Origin: a bacterium
Lineage (GTDB): Bacteria > Bacillota > Clostridia > Christensenellales > CAG-138
Assembly: GCA_022778545.1 (NCBI GenBank)
Contig: JALFDW010000039.1
Coordinates: 97,216 to 161,215 of the forward strand
Reading direction: 5' to 3'
Length of the DNA stretch: 64,000 bases
Both the position numbers and the translations under genes were made by a program. A model generated the notes under the pieces. It was not told the origin of the DNA, ran no database searches, and saw only the letters and a list, made by a program, of their open reading frames with translations. This document shows, piece after piece, positions 35,059 through 43,040 of this stretch (position 1 is its first letter; every line of letters begins with the position of its first letter).

Positions 35059-36453
35059 CTAACTGAGTGTTTTGCAGGTATAGCGGATCACGAAGGCCGA
35101 AAGAACGAACGTGAGCACATCGGAGACCGGCATGGAATACAACACGCCATCCAGCCCGAAGAACAGCGGCAGCAGCAGCGCAAAGCCCACGCCGAACACC
35201 ACCTCACGCACCATGGAAAGCATCGTGGAGGGAAACGCCTTGCCGAGCGATTGCAGGTAGATAAACGTCGCCTTGTTCACACAGGCAAATATCATCATGC
35301 AAAGATAGATCCGGAAGGACTTCACGGCAAATTCCGTGTAATATACGCTCTCGTTCGCCGCGCCGAAAATGGCAATGAGCTGCCGCGGGAACACTTCCAC
35401 GATGAAAAGCGCCACCGCGCCCACAAGCGCCTCCGCAGCAAGCAGGCACGTGAACAGGCTTTTTGCCCTGTCCTTGCGGCCGGCGCCCATGTTGTAGCCC
35501 ACGATGGGAATGCAGCCCGCCGCCATGCCGATCACAATGGAAATGACGATCTGGAACACCTTCATCACGATGCCGAGCACCGCCATCGGGATCTGCGCAT
35601 ATTGACTCTGGCCGAACACCGCATCCTGCGCGCCGTATTTCACCACCATGTTCTGAATAGCCGCCATGGCCGCAACGAGCGAAATCTGCGCGAGGAAGCT
35701 GCACCCGCCCAGCGAGAGCATCCTGCGGACCAGGCTGCCCTCCAGACGGAAGCTGCTTTTTTTGAGCCGGACGGCCTTTGTGTGGAACAGGTACCATGCG
35801 GAAAGCCCGGCTGTGAGCACCTGTCCGAGCACCGTAGCGACCGCCGCCCCCATCATCCCCCAGCGGAACAGGAAGATGAAAACCGGGTCCAGGATCAGGT
35901 TCATCACCGCGCCCGCAAGCGTTACCGCCATGGCAAATTTCGGGCTGCCATCCGAGCGGATGACCGGGTTCATCGCCTGCCCGAACATGTAAAACGGGAT
36001 GCCGATGGAAATATAGGTGAAATACTCCCTGGAATGCTGGAACGTCTCATCGTTCACCTTCCCGCCAAAGGCCGTGAGGATCGGCTCCTGAAAGATGAAA
36101 TACAGCGCGGTCAGCGCAAGGCTGCACCCGACCGAAAGCACAACTGCGTTGCCGATGCCCCGGTGCGCCTTTTCCGGCTCCTTTGCGCCAAGGGAAAGGC
36201 TCACGAACGCGCAGCAGCCATCCCCGATCATCACGGCGATGGCAAGCGCCACCACGGTCAGCGGGAACACGACGGTGTTTGCCGCGTTGCCATAAGAGCC
36301 GAGGTAGCTTGCGTTGGCGATAAACACCTGATCCACAATGTTGTAAAGTGCCGCCACGAGCAGCGAAATGACGCAGGGTACAGCGTATTTGCGCATCAGC
36401 GCGCCAATGGGTTCCGTTTCAAGAAACGCATTTGAATTTCTGGTTTGTTCCAT
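35059..36453 (-). CDS. MATE-family efflux transporter (MepA-like), copy 2
   Basis: 464 residues with twelve membrane helices. LMRKYAVPCVISLLVAALYNIVDQVFIA near the start and SLGGCSFLAQISLVAAMAAIQN in the second half are MATE features; the NIVDQVFI pattern fits the MepA subgroup. GGAGG lies 11 bases before ATG 36453 and defines the start. The gene has a leader of about 155 bases with two related hairpins, the second a terminator, so expression is probably controlled by an RNA switch. MepA-type pumps often lie behind guanidine-IV (mepA motif) riboswitches in Clostridia. Confidence 0.93.
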   Translation of the reverse strand: MEQTRNSNAFLETEPIGALMRKYAVPCVISLLVAALYNIVDQVFIANASYLGSYGNAANTVVFPLTVVALAIAVMIGDGCCAFVSLSLGAKEPEKAHRGIGNAVVLSVGCSLALTALYFIFQEPILTAFGGKVNDETFQHSREYFTYISIGIPFYMFGQAMNPVIRSDGSPKFAMAVTLAGAVMNLILDPVFIFLFRWGMMGAAVATVLGQVLTAGLSAWYLFHTKAVRLKKSSFRLEGSLVRRMLSLGGCSFLAQISLVAAMAAIQNMVVKYGAQDAVFGQSQYAQIPMAVLGIVMKVFQIVISIVIGMAAGCIPIVGYNMGAGRKDRAKSLFTCLLAAEALVGAVALFIVEVFPRQLIAIFGAANESVYYTEFAVKSFRIYLCMMIFACVNKATFIYLQSLGKAFPSTMLSMVREVVFGVGFALLLPLFFGLDGVLYSMPVSDVLTFVLSAFVIRYTCKTLS

Positions 36454-36475
36454 ATTTGATCCATCCTCCTTTTTT

Positions 36476-36606
36476 GCAAAACAAAAGCGTGCCGCCAAGC
36501 TGGATTTACGCCCTGGGCAACACGCTTTGTACGCTTCCTTATTGTTTTTCTACAAAAAAACACAGCGGGTACGGCAACCGGATTTACGCCGCCAAGCCAC
36601 ACGCTG
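36476..36606 (-). promoter_or_regulatory. Tandem-hairpin leader RNA, possible riboswitch/attenuator for MATE gene
   Basis: Two related hairpins (minus strand) lie at 36606-36561 and 36528-36483. Each carries the same 11-base loop core GGCGTAAATCC (36580-36590 and 36502-36512) and the block CTTGGCGGC, placed before the core in the first and after it in the second, with GTTGCC on the opposite side. The first stem is CAGCG/CGCTG and the second AAGCGTG/CACGCTT. Both are followed by T-runs, so both look like terminators. The swapped blocks permit alternative long-range pairing. The class is not certain. Confidence 0.6.
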
Positions 36607-36614
36607 CATTGTGT

Positions 36615-36643
36615 ATTTTAGCACGGCGGCGCAGATTTTTCAA
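36615..36643 (-). promoter_or_regulatory. Extended -10 promoter of the MATE copy 2 leader
   Basis: Minus strand -35 TTGAAA (36638-36643), 17-base spacer, -10 TAAAAT (36615-36620) preceded by TG. Transcription should start near 36608, directly before the first hairpin. Confidence 0.7.
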
Positions 36644-36714
36644 AGCGTTTTTTGCCGCCGCAAAGGAGAGAAGACGACGTTTCTCTGGAATGCCATTAAT
36701 TCCAAGCGCGCCGC

Positions 36715-36743
36715 TTGTATTTTCTTTGATTCCGCGCTATAAT
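36715..36743 (+). promoter_or_regulatory. Promoter for the CobW-type genes
   Basis: TTGTAT (36715-36720), 17-base spacer, TATAAT (36738-36743). A small GCAGC/GCTGC hairpin (36762-36774) follows before the gene. No Zur box was recognised. Confidence 0.65.
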
Positions 36744-36791
36744 TCAAGGTTAGAAAAACATGCAGCAGGGGCTGCGGAAAGAAGACACGCA

Positions 36792-37904
36792 ATGACAAAG
36801 ATCGATATTTTCTCCGGTTTTCTGGGCGCCGGCAAAACCACGCTCATCAAAAAGCTGATCCGCGAAGCATACGCGGGGGAAAAGCTTGTTTTAATTGAAA
36901 ACGAATTCGGCGAGATCGCCGTGGATGGCGGCTTTTTACAGGATTCCGGCGTAGAGATCACCGAGATGAACTCCGGCTGCATCTGCTGCAGCCTCGTAGG
37001 CGACTTCGCGGATGCGCTCAAGAAGGTACTCGCCCAGTTCGCGCCGGACCGTATCCTCATCGAGCCCTCCGGCGTAGGCAAGCTGAGCGACGTGATCCGC
37101 GCCGTGCAGGGCGTGGATTCCCATGACCTTGCACTCAACAGCTTCACCGCCGTGGTGGATGCCAACAAGTGCAGGATGTACATGAAGAACTTCGGCGAAT
37201 TCTTCAACGACCAGGTGGAGCACGCCGGCGCGATCGTCCTTTCCCGCACGGATTCCGTCCCGGCGGACAAGCTCGCCGCAGCGGTCGAAATGCTCCGGGA
37301 GCACAACCCCTCCGCCGTCATCGTCACCACTCCCTGGGATCAGCTTGACGGCGCGCAGATCCTTGCCGCCATGGAGCGCAAGGACACCCTCGCGGCTGCG
37401 CTCGACCAGCTCGCCTCCGAATCGGAAGAAGAGGAAGTCTGCCCCGTTTGCGGCCATCATCATGATCATGAACACGAGCATGACCATGAGCATGAACATG
37501 AGCACGAACACGAGCATGACCATGACCACGAAACCTGCTCCTGCGGATGCCATCATGAACACGACCATGAGCATGAACACGAACACGAGCACGGGCATCA
37601 TCACCACCATCATGGCCACGATGCGGACGAGGTGTTCGTGAGCTGGGGCATCGAGACCACGCACAAGTTCAGCCGAGAGGCGTTGCAAAGCGCGCTTGAG
37701 GCGCTCAGCGACGAAGCGAAATACGGCACAGTGCTGCGCGCAAAGGGCATGGTCGCCTGCACATGCGGCAAGTGGCTGCACTTCGACCTTGTGCCCGGCG
37801 AGATCGAGCTGCGCGAAGGCCCCGCACCCATCACCGGCAGGCTCTGCGTGATCGGCTCGAAGCTCAACGAAGCCGCGCTTGCCGAGCTCTTCCCGGCGCG
37901 CTGA
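36792..37904 (+). CDS. CobW/COG0523 GTPase with His-rich loop
   Basis: 370 residues. Walker A GFLGAGKTT (9-17), a CxCC motif CICC (63-66) for metal transfer, and LSRTDSV in place of the NKxD motif. A long run of alternating His with Asp or Glu spans about residues 218-272 and includes CSCGC; such tails bind zinc or nickel. The C-terminal CobW domain follows (FVSWGIETTHKFSREAL). COG0523 proteins deliver zinc or other metals to apoenzymes. I chose ATG 36792; a long upstream in-frame extension begins in the neighbouring leader and is not believable. A second CobW-type gene follows. Confidence 0.92.
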   Translation: MTKIDIFSGFLGAGKTTLIKKLIREAYAGEKLVLIENEFGEIAVDGGFLQDSGVEITEMNSGCICCSLVGDFADALKKVLAQFAPDRILIEPSGVGKLSDVIRAVQGVDSHDLALNSFTAVVDANKCRMYMKNFGEFFNDQVEHAGAIVLSRTDSVPADKLAAAVEMLREHNPSAVIVTTPWDQLDGAQILAAMERKDTLAAALDQLASESEEEEVCPVCGHHHDHEHEHDHEHEHEHEHEHDHDHETCSCGCHHEHDHEHEHEHEHGHHHHHHGHDADEVFVSWGIETTHKFSREALQSALEALSDEAKYGTVLRAKGMVACTCGKWLHFDLVPGEIELREGPAPITGRLCVIGSKLNEAALAELFPAR

Positions 37905-37929
37905 CGGCGGCAAAGCGGGGGACATGCTC

Positions 37930-38877
37930 ATGGCAATGGAGATTCCCGTCTACCTGTTCACCGGGTTCCTTGAGGCGGGCAAAACACGTTTTATCCAGGA
38001 AACGCTGGAGGACAGGCGCTTCAACGCGGGGGAGCGCACGCTGCTCCTGATGTGCGAAGAGGGCGAAGAAGAATATGCGCCGGATACCTTCGCCGGCGGC
38101 AATGTGTTCATTGAAACCATCGAGGAAGAAAGCAGCCTTACACCGGCAAACCTCGCCGCGCTGCAGAAGAAACACAGGGCCACGCGCGTGCTCGTGGAAT
38201 ACAACGGCATGTGGATGCTCGATTCTCTCTACCAGAACATGCCGGAAGAGTGGAGCATCTACCAGGAATTCCTGTTCGTGGATGCGCGCACGTTTTTGAA
38301 CTACAACGCAAACATGCGCCCGCTCGTGGTGGATAAGCTCAAAAGCTGCGAGCTCGTCGTGTTTAACCGCGCTGACGACACGACCGACAAGCTCATGTTC
38401 CACAAGATCGTCCGCGCGACGTCCCGCCGGGCGAACATCGCCTTTGAATACCCGAACGGTAAAGTGGAGTACGACGAAATCGAAGATCCACTGCCCTTTG
38501 ACATCAACGCCCCCGTCATTGAGATCGCGGATGGGGACTATGCGCTCTGGTACCGGGACGTCACGGAGGACGCCGGGAAATATTCCGGCAAGACCGTGCG
38601 CTTCAAGGGCACCGTCGCACTTTCGCCGAAGCTTGGGCGGGATGTGTTCATCATCGGCCGCCATGTGATGACCTGCTGCGCGGATGACATCAAATACGCC
38701 GCGCTCGTCGCAAAATGGCCGGAAGCATCCACGCTGCACAAGCGGGACTGGGTGATGCTCACGGCGAAGATCTCCGTTGAGTTTCACAAGGCTTACGGCA
38801 CAAAAGGGCCGGTTCTGACCGCGATCTCCGTCGAACCTGCGGAAAAGCCGGAAGAGGAAGTTGCAACGTTTTATTGA
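37930..38877 (+). CDS. CobW-type GTPase fused to a DUF1980-like domain
   Basis: 315 residues. The N-terminal domain has Walker A GFLEAGKT (12-19), but MCEEGEEEY stands where CxCC is usual, so the metal-transfer Cys pair is missing. The C-terminal domain from about 205 reads GKTVRFKGTVALSPKLG, then FIIGRHVMTCCADDIKYAALV and ends PEEEVATFY, which resembles the DUF1980/YcgQ domain by its RF-M-CCA-D core. YcgQ-like proteins are linked to zinc-starvation operons. GGGGG with an 8-base gap selects ATG 37930. It follows the first CobW gene by 25 bases. Confidence 0.82.
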   Translation: MAMEIPVYLFTGFLEAGKTRFIQETLEDRRFNAGERTLLLMCEEGEEEYAPDTFAGGNVFIETIEEESSLTPANLAALQKKHRATRVLVEYNGMWMLDSLYQNMPEEWSIYQEFLFVDARTFLNYNANMRPLVVDKLKSCELVVFNRADDTTDKLMFHKIVRATSRRANIAFEYPNGKVEYDEIEDPLPFDINAPVIEIADGDYALWYRDVTEDAGKYSGKTVRFKGTVALSPKLGRDVFIIGRHVMTCCADDIKYAALVAKWPEASTLHKRDWVMLTAKISVEFHKAYGTKGPVLTAISVEPAEKPEEEVATFY

Positions 38878-38900
38878 TGCGCCCGCGCAGGCGTGTCCGG

Positions 38901-38935
38901 AGGAGGGGAGAAAATCTTCCCTCCCCATTTTGTTT
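38901..38935 (+). terminator. Hairpin terminator after the CobW genes
   Basis: GGAGGGGAGA pairs with TCTTCCCTCC with one mismatch, followed by CCATTTTG. Confidence 0.6.
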
Positions 38936-39046
38936 GTAAACATTCTTCGGTACAGCGGCTGTTTTTGCTTTCGGCTGATGACAGAGCCGCCGGGTTGTAG
39001 TAAACTATTAGAGATATTGCGACGCATTTTTCAAGGAGGCTTGAAG

Positions 39047-39895
39047 TTGAAATACCTTCGTATCTTCTCCGCGCTGCTCGCATGCCTGCTCCTGCTTCCC
39101 ATGAGCGCATGCGCACCGCGCGCAACCGCTGCCCCGGACGGCGGCGTGATCGACATTCCCGTGCCGGACGAAACTGCAGAACAACCCGCTGTGCCGACAC
39201 CCACTCCCTCCGGCGTTCAGGATCCGCTCATTCTCACAACGCCTGACGGATCAGCAGAGCCCGCGCCCATCGAGACGCCGGCACCTGCGCCCAGCGCAAC
39301 ACCCGCAGCAACGCTGCCGTCCACAGAGACAAAAGCTCCTGTGGAAACGCCCGCGCCCGAGAAAACGGAACAGCCCAAAGAAACACCCATCCCTTCCTCA
39401 GGCGATGAGCTGCCCTATTACCTTTATGTGGAAAAGGGCTCCTACACCCTCACCATCTACGAAAAGGGCGAGGACGGCGCGTATTCCAAGGTATACAAGA
39501 CTTACCGCATCGCGCACGGCGGCAACAAAACACCTGCCGGCACATTCACCCTGGGTGACGACCGCGAGCGTTGGCACGAGTTCCCGGATGGCGGGTTCGT
39601 GCAGTTTGCCACCCGCTATCATAACCGGCTTTACATCCACTCCCCGCTCTATGGCGAGGAAAACAACGGCTACCTGTGGCCGAAGTATTATGACGGTGAG
39701 CTCGGCATCGGAAAATCCTCCACGGGCGGCTGCCTGCGGATGGTAACGGAAGCCGCGCGCTTCATTTACGAAAACTGCCCTGCGGGCACGGTGCTTGAGA
39801 TCGTGAACGGCTCACCCAAGGGCACGACGAGCGACGATGTCCCAAGCCGCAACGGCAAGCGGTATGACCCAACGGACGTGGAGGCAAAGGGTTAA
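39047..39895 (+). CDS. L,D-transpeptidase (YkuD) lipoprotein
   Basis: 282 residues. A type II signal peptide ends at LLPMSAC (Cys22). A Pro/Thr/Ala/Glu-rich linker runs to about 120, followed by the YkuD domain with His198 (YIHSPL) and the catalytic Cys229 in STGGCLRM. L,D-transpeptidases form 3-3 cross-links or attach proteins to peptidoglycan. The start is TTG 39047, seven bases after AAGGAGG; an in-frame ATG far upstream was rejected. The following genes also act on the cell wall. Confidence 0.88.
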   Translation: MKYLRIFSALLACLLLLPMSACAPRATAAPDGGVIDIPVPDETAEQPAVPTPTPSGVQDPLILTTPDGSAEPAPIETPAPAPSATPAATLPSTETKAPVETPAPEKTEQPKETPIPSSGDELPYYLYVEKGSYTLTIYEKGEDGAYSKVYKTYRIAHGGNKTPAGTFTLGDDRERWHEFPDGGFVQFATRYHNRLYIHSPLYGEENNGYLWPKYYDGELGIGKSSTGGCLRMVTEAARFIYENCPAGTVLEIVNGSPKGTTSDDVPSRNGKRYDPTDVEAKG

Positions 39896-39943
39896 AGCTT
39901 CTGAGCTTTTTCCGTCCCGGATTTTCTGAAAGGAGGCCCCGCC

Positions 39944-41041
39944 ATGCACAAAGCCGCGCTTCTTCCCGCGCTCCTGCTGCTTCTTGCAGCCTGTACAGCC
40001 TGTGTGCCGGGCACGCGGACGCCGGCTGAGCCTTCCCCCGGGCTGTCGGCGATCGACCTTACACCTGCGCCCACGCCTGCCGAGACGCCCGCACCTGCGC
40101 CCACGCCCGTGCCTACGGAGACGCCGGTTCCCACGCCCACGCCGCCGCCCGGGCCGCTGTATAAAGTCCGCGTGAGCGAGCTCAACGTGCGCTCCTCCCC
40201 CTCCACCGGGGACAGCGGGAACATCATAGGCAAGCTTGCCTATGAAGATGCGGTCTATTTGCTGAACACGGAAGGCGAGTTCAGCCGCGTACAACTTCCG
40301 GATGGTACGGTGGCCTATTGCTACGCCGAATATCTCGTGCCGGAGGAGACGGTGCTTTACGCTTACGTCCCACCCGAAACGGCGCAGAAAATCGACATCC
40401 CGACAGGGCAGCCCGTTTTTGAAAGTGACGGCATAACGCCCGTCATGGTCAAAAACGAGCTCATCGACCTGAAACTGTACCTGCCGGACGCGCAGTATGA
40501 GCAGCTTTTCAACACGGAACGCAATGTAACGGGTGAACCGCTTTACGGCCGCACGGTGTTTCTCCTGCAGCGGGACACCGTGAAAAAGCTCGTAAAAGCC
40601 TATGAGATCTTCAAGGCGGATGGCTATACACTCAAAATTTACGATGCATACCGCCCGGTTTCCGCGCAGAAGCGCCTCTTCGCCGTCGTGCAGAACAAAC
40701 ACTGGATCGCGGACCCTTCCACCACGGCCTCCAACCACAACCGCGGCTGTGCGGTGGACATTGCGCTCATCAACGACGCAACCGGGGAAGAGCTCGTTTT
40801 CCCCACGCCCATGCACACGTTTTCCGAAGAAGCCGCGCGTACCTGCACGACCTGGACGGAGGAACAGACCGCCAACGTCAATTACATGACCGATGTGATG
40901 ACCAAGTGCGGCTTCAATTATATCAAAAGCGAATGGTGGCATTTTTCCGACACCAACAGCAAGCAGTTTATGACCACGGATATCGACCTTTCGCGCGTCA
41001 CGATGCTGCCGCTTGAACAGCTGCCCGAAAACGGCCGCTGA
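39944..41041 (+). CDS. Lipoprotein with SH3 domain and VanX/VanY-type D-Ala-D-Ala peptidase
   Basis: 365 residues. The signal peptide ends at LLAACTAC and a Pro-Thr linker follows. A bacterial SH3 domain (KVRVSELNVRSSPSTGDS) lies at about 75-135, and an M15/VanX-type domain at 150-350. IYDAYRPVSAQ, SNHNRGCAVDIAL (zinc His and Asp) and EWWHFSD (catalytic Glu and zinc His) are all present. VanX-like enzymes cleave D-Ala-D-Ala dipeptide or the peptidoglycan stem. AAAGGAGG precedes the ATG. It sits between the L,D-transpeptidase and another lipoprotein, and may provide substrate trimming. Glycopeptide resistance is not implied, as no vanA/H/R/S genes are near. Confidence 0.88.
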   Translation: MHKAALLPALLLLLAACTACVPGTRTPAEPSPGLSAIDLTPAPTPAETPAPAPTPVPTETPVPTPTPPPGPLYKVRVSELNVRSSPSTGDSGNIIGKLAYEDAVYLLNTEGEFSRVQLPDGTVAYCYAEYLVPEETVLYAYVPPETAQKIDIPTGQPVFESDGITPVMVKNELIDLKLYLPDAQYEQLFNTERNVTGEPLYGRTVFLLQRDTVKKLVKAYEIFKADGYTLKIYDAYRPVSAQKRLFAVVQNKHWIADPSTTASNHNRGCAVDIALINDATGEELVFPTPMHTFSEEAARTCTTWTEEQTANVNYMTDVMTKCGFNYIKSEWWHFSDTNSKQFMTTDIDLSRVTMLPLEQLPENGR

Positions 41042-41075
41042 GCTATCCATCAACAACAAAGGAGGTTTCAACCCA

Positions 41076-41606
41076 ATGAAACTGAAAAAGAACCTTTCCC
41101 TCTCCCTCGCCGTGCTGCTGATGCTCTGCATCGTGGCGGCCTGCGGCGGCAAGCCTGCCTCTGCCGCGCCCACGGGTGCGTTCTCCGAAAAGGATCTTGG
41201 CGTCGAGATCGCAGGAAAGACCTATTACCTGCGCGAGGACAGCGCCGCCCTGCTTTCTGCCCTGGGCGACGGCTATGAGTATTCCGAAATGGTAAGCTGC
41301 GTCTACGACGGCAAGGACAAGACCTTCACCTACCCCGGCATCACCGTGAACACCGTGCCGGTGGACGGCAAGGACGTGATCGAGATGATCACCCTGACGG
41401 ACGCGACCTATACAACGCTGCGCGGCGCAAAGGTGGGCGACGCGCTCTCCTCCCTCACGGAGCTTTACGGCGCGGATTATTTTGATGACGGCTACATCAC
41501 CTATTCCATCACCAACGACCCCGCGGACATTCAGGCTGAGCGCATCCAGTTCGAGCCCGCGGGCGACGCGGTCGGCACGATCTACATCTACTCCCCCAGC
41601 TATTGA
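41076..41606 (+). CDS. Small lipoprotein of unknown function
   Basis: 176 residues. The signal peptide ends at IVAAC (Cys near residue 23). The folded part, from about 35, contains repeated Tyr-rich strands (GKTYYLREDS, DATYTTLRGAKVGDALSSLTELYG). The second of these resembles a small helix-strand unit seen in other clostridial lipoproteins. AAAGGAGG precedes ATG 41076. It follows the VanX-type gene by 34 bases and precedes the second MBOAT gene. No family name comes to mind. Confidence 0.78.
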   Translation: MKLKKNLSLSLAVLLMLCIVAACGGKPASAAPTGAFSEKDLGVEIAGKTYYLREDSAALLSALGDGYEYSEMVSCVYDGKDKTFTYPGITVNTVPVDGKDVIEMITLTDATYTTLRGAKVGDALSSLTELYGADYFDDGYITYSITNDPADIQAERIQFEPAGDAVGTIYIYSPSY

Positions 41607-41624
41607 TCTCAAGCGGAGTGAACC

Positions 41625-43028
41625 ATGGTTTTCAGCTCCCCCACATTTTTCTTTCTGTTCCTGCCGGCAGCGTTCCTTGTGAACCTGCTGTGCAGGCGCA
41701 GCATCCGCTGGAGCAACGCGCTCCTGCTTCTCGCCTCGCTGCTGTTTTACGCATGGGGCGAGCCTGTTTATGTGCTGCTGATGCTCGTCACCACACTCGT
41801 GAACTACCTTGCGGCGCGCGCCATGGCGCGCTTTCCAAAGAAGCAGCGTTTCTTCTGCGGCGCGGCGATCGTGTGGAGCATCGGCACGCTCGTCTTTTTC
41901 AAGTACACCGATTTTCTCATTGAAAGCATAAACGGGGTATTCGGCCTCTCGCTTCCGCTCCCCGGCATCGCGCTTCCCATCGGCATCTCATTCTTCACGT
42001 TCCAGGCCATGAGCTATGTGCTCGACGTGTACCGCGGCGACGCGCGCCTTTCCCGGAATTATTTTGACGTGCTGCTCTACATCGCGCTGTTCCCGCAGCT
42101 CATCGCCGGGCCGATCGTGAAATACCACGACGTGGACGAGCAGCTCCGGGTACGCACCGTCACAGCCGAAAAAACGGCCGCAGGCTTCCGCCGTTTCTGC
42201 TTTGGTCTCGCAAAGAAGGTGCTCATCGCAAACACGCTTGCAATGACGGCGGATGCAGTCTACGCGCTGCCGCTTGGCGATGTGGCCGCGCCTACAGCCT
42301 GGCTTGGCGCGGTCTGCTATCTGTTCCAAATCTATTTTGACTTTTCCGGCTATTCGGACATGGCCATTGGCCTCGGCCTTGCCTTCGGCTTTGAATTCCG
42401 GGAAAACTTCAACTATCCGTACATCGCGGGCACCATGCAGGAATTCTGGCGCAGGTGGCACATTTCGCTTTCCACCTGGTTCCGGGAATATGTGTACATC
42501 CCACTCGGCGGCAACCGCAAGGGCAAACTGCGCACGGGCGTGAACAAGCTCATCGTGTTCCTTCTGACCGGCCTCTGGCACGGCGCAAGCTGGAACTTCG
42601 CCGTGTGGGGGCTTTACCACGGCAGCTTCCTGATGCTGGAATCCTACGGCGCACTCAAACCCGCAAAGTGGCCGCGCGTGCTCCGGCATGTCTATACGCT
42701 CCTTGCGGTCACGATCGGCTTCGTGTTCTTCCGCGCGGAGACCATGGGGCAGGCATTCGGCATCATCGGGCGCATGTTCGCTGGCTGGCATGTTTCGGCA
42801 GCCGCGCTTGCGGAGCTTTCCGCGCTCGTAACGCCGCTCTGCATCGCTGCGCTCGCCACAGCCGCGTTTGCCTGCACGCCGGTGATGCACCGCCTCGGGG
42901 AGCGTCTCTCCGCGCGCCGCCCCGCCTGGGAAAGCATGATCTACGCCACAGCGCTGCTGCTTGCCGCGCTCTCCGCACTCTGTCTTTCCACGGCGGCCTA
43001 TAACCCGTTCATCTATTTCCGCTTTTAA
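41625..43028 (+). CDS. MBOAT-family O-acyltransferase (AlgI-like), copy 2
   Basis: 467 residues, a paralogue of copy 1 at 28207. IGISFFTFQAMSYVLDVYRGD, LFPQLIAGPIVKYHDV, YFDFSGYSDMAIGLG, EFWRRWHISLSTWFREYVYIPLGG and GLWHGASWNFAVWGL (His near 318) show the same fold (quoted as separate blocks). The closer resemblance to patatin-free AlgI-like proteins implies acetyl transfer to a surface polysaccharide. It is followed by its own DHHW partner. GGAGTG precedes the ATG. Confidence 0.94.
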   Translation: MVFSSPTFFFLFLPAAFLVNLLCRRSIRWSNALLLLASLLFYAWGEPVYVLLMLVTTLVNYLAARAMARFPKKQRFFCGAAIVWSIGTLVFFKYTDFLIESINGVFGLSLPLPGIALPIGISFFTFQAMSYVLDVYRGDARLSRNYFDVLLYIALFPQLIAGPIVKYHDVDEQLRVRTVTAEKTAAGFRRFCFGLAKKVLIANTLAMTADAVYALPLGDVAAPTAWLGAVCYLFQIYFDFSGYSDMAIGLGLAFGFEFRENFNYPYIAGTMQEFWRRWHISLSTWFREYVYIPLGGNRKGKLRTGVNKLIVFLLTGLWHGASWNFAVWGLYHGSFLMLESYGALKPAKWPRVLRHVYTLLAVTIGFVFFRAETMGQAFGIIGRMFAGWHVSAAALAELSALVTPLCIAALATAAFACTPVMHRLGERLSARRPAWESMIYATALLLAALSALCLSTAAYNPFIYFRF

Positions 43029-43040
43029 GGAGGGGCGCTT

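Noticed and set aside
36432..36791. In-frame N-terminal extension of 120 residues on the first CobW gene.
   Set aside because: It begins inside the MATE gene leader, crosses the CobW promoter, and lacks homology; ATG 36792 starts with the expected MTKIDIFSGF.
37449..37620. Short repeated DNA pattern resembling a satellite or CRISPR-like array.
   Set aside because: It is coding sequence for the alternating His/acidic stretch of the CobW protein; there are no spacers.
39944..41041. Possible glycopeptide-resistance gene vanX/vanY.
   Set aside because: The fold fits, but there are no vanH, vanA/B or vanR/S genes nearby, and SH3 and lipoprotein parts indicate wall remodelling.
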